From: Eublepharis macularius
Taxonomy: Eukaryota > Chordata > Lepidosauria > Squamata > Eublepharidae
Length of the DNA: 64,000 nucleotides
Assembly (NCBI RefSeq): GCF_028583425.1
Contig: NC_072794.1
Span: 30,439,232 to 30,503,231, forward strand
Direction of reading: 5' to 3'
Shown piece by piece: positions 10,361 to 22,300 of the stretch (positions within the stretch are counted from its first letter, which is position 1; each line of letters begins with the position of its first letter). The translations under genes were made by a program, and so were the position numbers. The notes under the pieces are model-generated. The model had not been told where the DNA came from and did not search any database. It saw only the letters and a program-made list of their open reading frames with translations.

Positions 10361-13300
10361 GTATGTAACTACTACACTTTGCAGCAGGGTTGTTGGCCAC
10401 AGGTTTTCTGTTGGTCCTTCCAAAGATATTGTGAAATCTTCACTAGATTAATCTTTCCCGGAGAATGCTGTGTTTTTGTATACCGGTCTTACGGTTTTTT
10501 TTGCAATGTGATTTGTGGGGATTTTTTTTTTAAAATTTGAAGCAATTGCAGCATCAGGCTGTCCATTAAGGATAGTCAAAGTGTTGCTGTGGTTTCTCAA
10601 GGCTACTATCTATTCAGATTTTCCACTTCTCCTTCCTAGTTTACTAATTACTTAACTTCATGTTTTTCTTCCTTCCAGCCAGTTTTCTTACATTCATGAA
10701 TTAATTGTAAATGTTGAATTCTTTTGTGAGGGTTGGAGAGGTTATTTACAGTTTTTCAGCCTCTAGGCAGCCAAAACAGTAGATCATTTTAAAATGTATT
10801 TTTGAAATCATTATTTGGTAATTGCACAATTACAGTTGTGAAGAATAACATTTTAAAAAATCAGCAATGACATTGTCTGGATACAAAATTAAAAGCAGTG
10901 CTTAAGTGCCCTCCTACCTGACTGATGATTTGCAGTTCATTCATGAATGTGAGATGACCAGCTGGCTACAAGAAAAAAGGAAGGAAGGAACTAATTAAAC
11001 CAGAAAAAAGGAAAATCACCTGGAGAAGCAGAACCACTTATCTGTGTATCAATTCATATGCCAACATCGATTTCCTCTACTGTTACTTCTTTCAGTCTTT
11101 CCTGTTGTGTAGTGCTTTCTGTCTGTATCCACTTTTGGACATTTTTAATCCTCAAGGTATCGCGTGGATGGCTTTTGTATGGCCTGTGAGACTGTTCTGT
11201 TCCAATGAGACATCTTTAGCCAGGGCTGAACAAATCTAGTCATGCTACATGTCCCGTGGCTAGACATGCTTTATGTGGGGTGGCTCACTCTTGAAGACAA
11301 CATGGAAACTGTAGTGGTTCAGACTGTGGCAGCTCGGTAATTGTCAGGGGATAATTGTTTTGTTCATATGGCTTGTATGTAAACAACTTTGTATTGGTTG
11401 TCTGTATTTCTATGTTTAATCCAAAGTGCTGGTTTTGACCTCTACAGCCCTTCACAGACTTCTGGCTGCCAGTTAGGTCAGTGGTTGGGCCCGTGGCTCT
11501 GTATTGTAATTTTGGTTCTCTGATTTTAATAATCTTGCTTGACCTTGCGGTCATGTTTGTAAGCCACCTTGGTTAGATAGGCAAGGCAAGCCATAAAGCT
11601 TTATATAGTGATTTGGTTAATTCCCACAGGTTATACTCTTCTCCACTGTGCTGCAGCCTGGGGCCAACTGGAAACTTTGAAAACTCTTGTAGAATTGGAA
11701 GCTGACATATATGCAACTACCTTTCGAGGTGAAAAGGCTAGAGATATTGCCTACCGATATGAGCAGGCAGAGTGTGTTGAATTCTTGGACTGGGCAGGTA
11801 AGATCTGTAACTCCTGGGGTTTTTTTTATTCCTAACTCCTGATAAACTCAATCCTAAACAGGTGTCAATAAACACCTGTAAAATATTTAAAAGCCTGAAG
11901 ATCCCTTTGGATAGGTTGTAATGAATTAATACTGGCCTTGAATCCGAGGAGCTTGAGGTTGCAGTCCATGCACGTGAGTGTTTCGCCAGGCCTTAGTTCC
12001 TTATCTGTTCAGTAGCGATACTAATACCATTATCTTACTGCATTGTTTCTAGCAGTCCTCTGCTCAGCCTTCAAATCTAGCTCCAGGCTGCTCATCAGAA
12101 TCAGGGGCAAAGCTCAGCCAGAGTTCCAGTGCGACCAGTTCTTCTAAGATTCATAACAAGCCTGGAGATGCTGAGCCTGACATTGCATTCTGTTATGATT
12201 TGTGTCACTTCAATATCATGATCATCATTTCTACCAAATATTAGGCAGTTCTAACAGAGCCCACGACCCTATGATTAATACTCCTAAAGAGGTCTAAAGA
12301 GCTTGGCCTCTTGCCTCTTTTACTCTGGTGATCTATTTTGGATTAGGGTTTATTCAGCAGGTTGCACTGGTCATAGAGAGTAGCAGTTACCACTTTTTAA
12401 AACTGGTTCTGTGCTTCTGCGTCTTCAATGGCCATTTCATCCTCAGAGATGAGCTGGTGATGATGCTGATATCCATGCTGTGAAAAGCTTCACAGGTTGA
12501 TTGTTGTAGATTCAGGTGTGTAGAAGTAGGCAAGCCTTATATTTTGATCAATTGGCAGTCCAATTGGCAGCCTGGTCAGTTGACAGTCCTATGCATAAAT
12601 GGCTTCACAGTCTTTATCCAGGCCATTATTTGAATAGAGTAAGAAATGCAACAAGCAGTAGGTGGGTAAGTAGGAATAGAATCGAAACTAGATGTTGCAA
12701 CAGCTGCATGCATGTTGCACTGCATGATATTTCTAACAGCCATCTCTAAAGTTCATGCTTACAACTCAAATAATTTTGCAAGGACTTGAAAAATGCAACG
12801 AAATGTGAAGAAAGCACACACAAAAATATCTTCACTGAGAAATTACTCTTGGCCCACATGGTGCAAATCACAGGACTAAGTTTGCGGCGGGGAAGGGCAA
12901 GGATTTTTTAAAATATGGACACACAAGCACCAAGCATCTTTTAATACTATTAAATATTTAACAAATATTTGTAATATTTAAACACAAAATATTGATCCCC
13001 TACTCTCCCATCCCACTGTGCATAGAACAAAATGGATAGACAGTCCCTAGCGCATGTGCACAACAGTGGCACGCCGGTCCATTTTGCTCAGCCTGCAGGG
13101 CTGGTTCTCTACCCAGGTGCTGATAGTGCTGCTGGAGCTTATGTTGCTCCCAGTGTGTCAGGCCAAGTACAACCAATCTCCCCCACACCTTCCCCACACA
13201 CTTCTGTTTTCCGGCACATCATTACTGAGGCTGCTCACCCCGGTTCTGTATCAATGTTCAATTACACTATACTAAGAATAAATTACTTTCAAGCAACACG

Positions 13301-16300
13301 TATTTAAAAGTGAGCACTGCAAGGCTGGTGGGACCTCTGCCTTAATAAACATTGGTAAACATGGAGCTTGGTAAACACCAGCTTGGCTCACAGCCACCAA
13401 ATTCCTCAATCACTGCCTGAGTCATTTGGTATCACTTGTTCATGTCTCTCTCAGACTCTGTAACCTTCCATTATTCTTCCTGCACAGTGGCAACACCAGG
13501 GCAGCACTGCAAAAGAACAATCCTTTCTATCTTCTACTCGCATGAAAATGCTGCCTTAGTAGATTAGTGCACACCATAGCATTTTGGTTGCTTCCCTGAT
13601 AGCCATTTAGTCTGGAACAGGCACCATTTTTCTGTTTTTACAGAGAATCCAGACAATGTTGTTGCTCATCCTGTTGTATTCTAGTGTTTTTCATGCTGTT
13701 TTCCCATCTTTTTTTAGACTTGATAAGGGGCACTTTTTTACTTTAAAAAGTTGCAATGCCAACCTGTCCGTTGTGGACAAAGGAAGTATTATTTGAGTTT
13801 CCCAGGGCACTATCATTTTTCATCTTTCCCCTTCTTTTAAAGATGCTTCTGCTTCTCATCTTTTTAATTCTTTTCTGGTCACTCACGTAGCTCATTCCGA
13901 AATTGGCCCTTAATTAGTCAGTTCTTCTGGGAGAGGAGGAAGCTTTAATTACTGGGTTTTTTTCTTTGCAGCCAAAGCAACTACTCATTTTTTTTCTTGC
14001 TCGCCACTGCACAATTATGAAATTACAGTTATGAAAAAAAATGAGCGATTGATTTGTTTAGAAGCAGAAGATCAATAATTAACTCATGCCTTATCAAGAA
14101 CAGAAACATTTTGCTTAAGTGCTGATTCAAGAATGCCAGGGCCTCTTGAAACAACAAATTACAGTGGCAGAAGCTAAATTAGCAGAAATTATTTGTTTCC
14201 TTTAAAAGAGTGGAAATCACTAATTGAATTGACAGTTGCAAGATAAAGTGGGGCCTTTGTTGAACAGGAATTCTGAGTAAATCTATATAGCAGGAAGTTG
14301 CTTATCCATATATCCATCCAGATATATATATCCAGATACATTCTTCCTTCTTTCCTTCCTTCCTTCCTTTGGTCTACTTCTGCATAACAGAAGTGGCTTA
14401 CTACAGCTGAAGCACATGGAATAATCACAGTATTGTCCTCCAAATACAATATTTTAATTATTGGTATTTTAAATGCAAGTAACTTTGAGTTGGCTTTACA
14501 AAAAATTTCATAGCCTTTCTTTCATGCCCCTTTCACCTTGATCCTTCATAAGATTCTTCACAGAAACACGTTCTGGCTTTTGTCATCTAACTTCCTGTCG
14601 TTTTGCTTAACAGCATCATTGTAAGTATGATAAGACACACACGTCTTTTCACTTATTGTCACGTTTAGAAGCCATGAATGAAACTGTCCCCCCAGGAGCT
14701 TTGGTGGGAACAAGTAGAGAAGAGCAGTTCGTCGTCCATTTCCTCGCCTTTTTTCTTTTTGCTTAATTTATTGTATCTAGCTTCTTTCCTGCGACGATGA
14801 GCAACTTGTTTTAGGTACTTCATCATCTTGGAGGTGTTAGTCACCAATCTGAACAGCATCTTTTCTGTGCTGTGTTCAGTAGTTGTTTCAGTAGTGGCTG
14901 AAAGTACTGGTGCCTGGAACGTTTCCTGACCAGATGGAGGGGAAGAAAAAGGCAAAATGAATAAACTCCTTGCTCAAAAGAATAACATTCAACAGAGATT
15001 AAGAAAAATTTCTGTTCTGTACTCATTTTTTTTAACAGTAGCGTAATGGGTGGTAATTACATCGGTGAAGCTTTTTGATAGCACATAGATAAGAAGAGAA
15101 AAAGCTTTCACTGCTTTATACTTTCGAGTGGATCCCAAGAACTGTCAATAGAGCTCTGCTGATAGAACAGGCTCCTCCTTTCCACTTTAGCATATTAAGC
15201 TCCTCCCCTAAATGCTGCTCTTGGATGAAAGGGGACCCAGAAACAGCATGAGAGGCAAAGAAAGCATCTACAGCAAGAGAGTGGGAAATCAACAGAAAGT
15301 ACTGCCCTCATTCTATTGTCAGCAGAATGCAGACTTGGAGAATCCAGCCTGTTGTGTCAGGCTTCTGTTAAAGGGAACTACAATTACCAAGATTCTTTGG
15401 GAGAGAATAACAACAACATAAGTTTGTAATGTAGATATGCCCATACTGTCCTAACTATTCAGGGTTTATTCTCGTGGTAGAACAGCTCTAGCCTCCATTC
15501 TGGTTTCCTGATCCTGAGCCCCCATCTCACATTCATATGCCTGTTTTGATGGAGTTTTGTTCTCCCAGTCAAGCTCCAGCCATTGAGGCTGCAGGGTGAG
15601 TTGAAAAATAAATTCTTTCTCCCCATCACAGCTGACAACTTGATTCACTCAGCAGCAGACACATTCCTCAGAATCAGGAAGGCAGCAGATCCTTTCTGAA
15701 TCTACCGTCTGGTTTTATTTTTATTATTCTTAATATATGGGAGTTTGAGTTTTGAAGTGGAAGTTAAGTGTGGTGCAGTGGACTAATTGAGTATAGACTA
15801 TTTATAATGAGCAGCAATGTTTAACCTACAAGGAGATAACTCGAGTAGAATTTTCAAAATTGAGAATAAAAACAGAAGAAGAGCTGTCTCCATGTTATGG
15901 ATGGTTTCAATATAGGCAGATCAGAGATCTTTACAATTCGGACTGTTTGAAAGGAGGAATAAGAATGGAGAATTCAGAATTAGAAGATGTAATTTTTCAA
16001 GAAGGTAAAAAGGAAATTTCAAGGATTTATAAAGTACTTTTAAAATGGTTTACAGAGGATGAGACAGTAAAAGTCCAGATGGTGAAGTGGGCTATAAATT
16101 TTCACAAAGAAATAACAATGGAGGCGTGGGAATACCTGTGGAAAACGACTTTGAAGATTACAACATGTACAAGTATTAAAGAGAATGTCTACACAATGAT
16201 TTATCGTTGGTACTTGACACCAAAGAAAATTGCGCTAGGAAATATTAATATGTTGAATAAACGCTGGAAATGTAAAAAACATGAAGGATCATTATACCAC

Positions 16301-19300
16301 ATGTGGTGGACTTGTGAGGTAGCGAAGCAATACTGGGGAGATGTAATCGAAGTAATTAATGAGGTTTTGCAAACCCAAATAAATAAGAACCCAGAATTGC
16401 TGCTACTGAACTTGGGAATGGAAGATGTTCCAATGCAGTATAGAACATTGTTATTTTACATGATTACAGCAGCAAGACTTTTATATGCGCAGAAATGGAA
16501 AGTACAAGAAATACCAACTACAGAAGATTGGATCTATAAATTGCTGTACATGGCTGAGATGGACAAAATGGCAAGAAAACTTAAAGATCTTGATCCAGGA
16601 CAATTTAATGCAGATTGGGAGAAACTGAAACAATATCTAGAAAAAAAATGGGACGTGAAAGGGGAACTGTGGCAGTTCGAGAATTATTGAAATGTAATAG
16701 AAGAAGAAGAGAGAAGTGACTTTACCGGGAAAGGGGGAATATAATTATAGAAATCTAAGCTACCATTGGGGTTATGATAAAAGTAAAAATTATAGAGTAT
16801 TAAATAATAGATGTTTTACTATGGATATATAAGGTATATAAGATTAAGCTAGCTAGATATTATGTACAATATATAGCTTAAGTAAAGAGTATATAATAGA
16901 TATTTGAGTATAACAGTTACTTTATAGACTTAAAATAAGTTCAGAACAAGAAAAAGTAAAAGATGGGTGTGTAATAGAATATTAGAGTTTAAGTTAATAT
17001 TAGAATCAGGAGGATTGTGGAAAGTAAAGAGTTTAGATAATCGGAAAGTAAAATGGATGTAATGTTATATTTTTAATATCTTGATTGCTAATATATATGA
17101 TTATGCTAGCATTATTTTAGGTAGAATATATGGTTTACCTGAGGTATTTAAAGGGAAACTTGTACCATAGAGATATAGAGATATTTTTAGTAGAGATTTA
17201 ATAAGCTTAGAGAAAAGAGTATTAAGTGTGTGTTTAACAGGGTATATGAGATATTAAGTAATTAAGTAATAAAATAGACTAAGGGTTGGAAAACTGTTGG
17301 AAGTCAACTAAAAAGGGGGGAGGAAAGGGAGGGGGTTAGAAATAGACTTACAAGGGGGTAATGAATGTGCTGAATGATATTATAATCTAATCCAATAAAA
17401 AAATTTTAAAAAAGAGAGAATAGACTATTTTCCATTATACTACTGCTACACATCTTACCTTTCTCTTTGTTTTTATCCACCATAATAAAAGACAAAGGAA
17501 ACCTAAAAACCCAGTTATATAGAGTGCCACCTTACAACATGAATATAAAATAAGTTGGCACCCCATGCCGGTAAATTCGTGGCACATTTGACACACTGAG
17601 TTGTGAAAGCCATGAGATTGTTCTTGAGACAATTGCATCACGTCCTGCAGAGTCGTATCCCAACCAACTGTTGTCCAAGCTGGCCGTTCACAAGTAAGAA
17701 CATATTGGAACAAGAAGGTAGTCCAAACGAGAAAAACCTGCAGAGGTCTTTGCAGAAACATTGTTTTGATGGCTTCAGCAAGAACTATCTCCCATTCATT
17801 GGTATTCCTTGGGTAGGTTACTGCTGCCACTGGTGTCTGAAGTCCATTCTGATTATTGAAGGTATTCCAATCAAATAAATCCTTCCATTATGCTCAAGCT
17901 CCCAGCTTGAGAGCTGGTGAGACTTGAATGTGGGCAATGCCATCAGCCCCACCCACTGAAGGAGGATTGTGTGATGTCATAAAGGAGCTCCAGATCTTTA
18001 TAGGAAATCTTCTATGATGTCATTAAGGACTGCAAGACATTTTTTTCATCAGGCGAAGTATAATGTAGCAGACAGAGCAAAATACAAAGCATTTCTAAAA
18101 CTGGGAATCCCACACCCTCTTTACATTTGTCAGATGAGATCACCTGCAACAGACAAGCATTTTTTACTGTGGTTAGCATGTAAATGAATGCACTTGTAGG
18201 AGGAGGAACCACCATGCAGTGGTTCTGTAGGAGCCTTGGGCTCTGGTCAATAGCTGGGCAAGGCCCTGCTGTCTTTACAAGCAACACCAAATAACCTTCC
18301 AACTTACTCATTAATTCATTCGCTTCATTTATACTCTGCTTTTCTCCCCAGTGGGGATGCAAAATAGTTGCTTTGGAGGGTAGACTCAATGGCATATCCT
18401 GCTATGAATCTGCAAGAAAATAGTTTTTAAATCCTCATTCAGTAGCATATTAATATCAGCTAAACTGAGGACCAAAACCATTATTTGCCTGCCAAGGGTT
18501 TTTAGAAAGTGGGTGGGGCTTTTTGAGGGCAGTGCATAACCCAGACAGTACATCTTTAACAATTCAGGCAAGAAGCTCCTCCGGAAGTGATGTCATCATA
18601 CCAAGCCATGCAGGCCCCAGCGCCCAAGTGTCTCAGCAGTGGGGCCGCGTAGCTGGGGATCAGTGGTGAGGAGGCAGCCTGGCCAGCCCAGCAATCCTGG
18701 GGGCACCCCTTGACAGGGAGTTGAGAGGCAGGGGCGCTGTGGGCCAGACTGCAAGTGGTGCCAGCCTCCAGGCCAAGTCCCACCTCTTCCATGGCAGCAA
18801 GTGGGACAGCTCCCTGTACACCATGCTGCTGTCTCCTCTTCCTGGCCAGCTTGCCCCTCCTAGGGCTGCCTGCCCCTCAGTGGGGAGCTGAGAGGTGGGG
18901 GCATTGTGGGCCCAGCCTGAGAGAATGATACTCTAGGCTTTTGTCCTTGGTCAAATACCATCTGTAACAGGATGAGAAACTGGTTGCTGAACTGTTCAAT
19001 CAGATTATCAGAATTTTACGCAGCTGCTTCCCCAAATTTTCTGTTGCTGATGGGCTGATGCTAAAATTCAGTGCTACACACAACCAGCTCCCCACATCAT
19101 TATTTACCCACCCTGCTCTATAATCATCCTGTAAAATGTGTACATATGAACAAAAGCTAACTGGTAATTCAATTCACTTTTGTTAGTATATTCCTACTGA
19201 ATAGTTTTGTGTTGCATAATATGTCATGTGTGTTTGCTTATGTTTTCATTTTAGTATTGTTTTCAAATCTGTATTGGATTTCTTGTTTGCAAATTTCTGC

Positions 19301-22300
19301 AATTCTTGCCCTATTATATTGTTTGTTGACTGTTCCAGCCATTGATTACATTCATCTACACTGTGTAATCTGCTTCGGGTTACAGCGAGAAAAGCGTAGT
19401 TTAAATAATGCAAATACATAATAGGTAGACGTCATTGTTGCTTTCTGCTATAGCTTTGTTTTATTGCCCTACAGGATGTACTCCTAAGAACACTTTCCTA
19501 GGAGTAAATCCCCCTGAATAAAATTAGAATTATTTCTGTGTAGACCTGTTTAGGATTACTCCCACAATCGCTTTTCTAGATTTTTTAACGTCTCTCTCGC
19601 TCTTATTTTCAGAAGCCAAACAGAATTTAAGAATGTTTATTGCTCAAATCCAGGCAACGATTACAGATCCCGAGAAGGTTCAGGGAAAGCTTAATAAAGA
19701 GGACAAGGTATAGTACAGAATTATTGATAACAATGAAAGACTCTTCTTTCAGCATATAGAAATGAATTTGGCAATTATTGTGACAAGTATTAGTATTCAA
19801 TGGCATGCTTTTATGCAGACATATCAGAAGAGTGGGATAATCTCCAGGAATATTTTTGCAGGGTCATTGAAAATTCTGAAATTTTTCACAGTGGCCATAG
19901 TTTGACTTTTCAAAATTCAGTTTTCTTCAGCAGGCAGACTAATTTAGGAGGAATACCGAGGAGGAGATCTCTTTCTCAGACTGATCATTAATTAATGCCG
20001 TCCCTTGTACTAGCAGAACGAGAGCCATCCAGGTTCCTCAATTATTATAAATGGACCATAATATGTTATATATATTTAGGTAACTTTACTATGCAATATG
20101 ATTTACAGTACCCATGGTTAAGAAACCCAAACCATAGTTTGGACTTCAAAATGACTCAAGGCTAGCCATGGTTTAGAGCTACTTACCTCTTTTTTGTTTT
20201 CCGTCCTGTTAATGCTTGCTTCATAAATTTGTTTGCTGAAAAGATGTTAGCAGAACGTGTAGAGCGGCTTACAATAAAAAGGGACATAAAATATTAACTT
20301 ATCAGTGAGGGACCAGCAAAGACTTATAAGAAGAAATCTCATCTCTTCTGCTGGTTCTTGCTTGGCTTTCCTTCCTCTTCCTCTACTTCTTTTCACCTAC
20401 CTCATACTCTTCCCTCTCCATCACCTACCCTCCCAAATTGTTCTTGTTTACCTCCCCTTGCTTCACCATTTGGCATTTGCTCCATCTACTGACTCTCTTG
20501 TCAGATCTTCTTCTCTCCTCGTTCTTTTTTTTCTGGATGCACTTTTTTATTTTTAAACTTCCCAAGTTTTTTTTTTTTAATTTACAAACTTTGGTTTTTT
20601 GTAAGCTTGGGGTTCCCGTGTCTCTGGACCAAGATTGTGAGTTAGAGATATGAAGTTAAAATCAATAAATACAATAAACATATTAGGCTGGATCCTAACT
20701 CCTATGAAAGGAACGGATGGTTCTTTCCTACCTTCCCTGTCCTCCAGTAGCCCAAAAAAACTCTGCTGGGGGACAAGAGATACTCTTCAGAAACAGCATG
20801 GGGTGCAATGTGAAGGCTGCGGTGAGAGGATGCAATCACAAACAGAAGTGCCACTTGCACAAGTGGAAAAAGATTTAGGATCCTATTTGCTGTGTGGAGG
20901 AGGACCAAAAGGATACATTAGAGATTAGGATTATTCAGTTCAGAAAAAGGATGGGAAAGGGCAGGAAAAATTAAAGTACATAAAATCACAAATGGAAGGT
21001 AGATATCTTTTATATTTTCTTATTAAATGCAAATTAAAACTTAAGTGTTCATTTCATCGGGCCAGGGTAGAAAAGCAGATTTTTAAAGCCTCAGAGAAGA
21101 AATTGTCCTATATTAGGTGCTAAATTAACACTCCGTATGTCAGCAGCACACAAAGGGATGTCATCTGACATTTATAACCTCCCGGTGTGATTACTGCAAT
21201 ATGGTGTACATGGGCTGTTCTTTCCTGTTCAGAAGCTTCATCTAATCCCTGAATGCAAATGATCTGCAGGAAGCATATTATTCTAGCATTGAAGGTTACT
21301 AGTTAAGAGTTTCCAGATAAAATTCAAGATACTGGTTTTGATGTTTTGAACCCCAAACAATATGGCCCTAGTACAGGGGTCCTCATCCTTTTTGAGCCAG
21401 TGGGTACCTTTAGAATTTTGATGCAGCCACAAGTGAAGCTAGGTGCACACATAAACATGCGCGCGCGCACACACACACACACTGAAGACCAAGGAGGGAG
21501 AGGGCTGATCCACTACTCTGGTGCTCCCTAGCTCCCACTACCTCACAGATGATCTGTGGGTCCTGTTTGGAGGATCCTAGATCTGCCTTCACAATGGCTT
21601 CACCTACTTTTCTGAAGCACATGGTGGATACCACAGCACCCGTGAACACCATTTTGGGGAACCCTGCCCTAGAACATCATATGGGCTATAGGGACATTTA
21701 AAAAACAAGATTATGAAAACCTCCTTGTTCCACTAAACCTTTGGGGAGCTGATGGAATAGTTCTGTTTTGGATATCTTCTGTTAAATGGGGTGGGGTCAT
21801 AGCTTAGTGGATGAGCACGTTTTGCATATTGAAGGTCCCAGGTTCAATCCCCACCATCTCCAACTAAAAGGAGTTAGCAGACGTTGGATGTCTTTTTTCA
21901 CCTGAGGCCCTGGTGAACCACCACCAGTTAGAGTAAATACTAAGTGAGATGGACCAGTGGTCTAACTCAGTATAAGGCACATTTCTATATTTACCTTTAC
22001 TTTCTCCAAGCTATGTTTTTTTAAAAATTGATACACACCGTCTTGTTATTTTATTATTCCTTTGTAAGGTTGTGAGCTGTTTTGAGGGCCCCGGTGATTA
22101 CAAGGTAGACTGCAGCAAAATCTGGAATGTGCAGACCTTCCCACACCTTTGTTTCCTACCCTCTGACTGGCTTTGAAGCTCATAGTAATTTATTGTATAC
22201 CGAGCTCTCATTCTGTCCCTTCCGCTCTCTGTGCAGAGCATATCTCACAAGGCCTGCCAGGCCAAGACAGATTGGCTTGAAAATACAAAGGAACCCACCG

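Noticed and set aside
17762-17830. Upstream extension of the nested antisense gene
   Set aside because: The frame is open further upstream but contains no ATG; the first codon offered is GTG. The ATG at 17761 gives a proper signal peptide, so it was chosen.
18012-18395. 127-codon open frame upstream of the nested antisense gene
   Set aside because: Its start overlaps a MITE remnant and a SINE tail, and it shows no similarity; it is not an extra exon that I can support.
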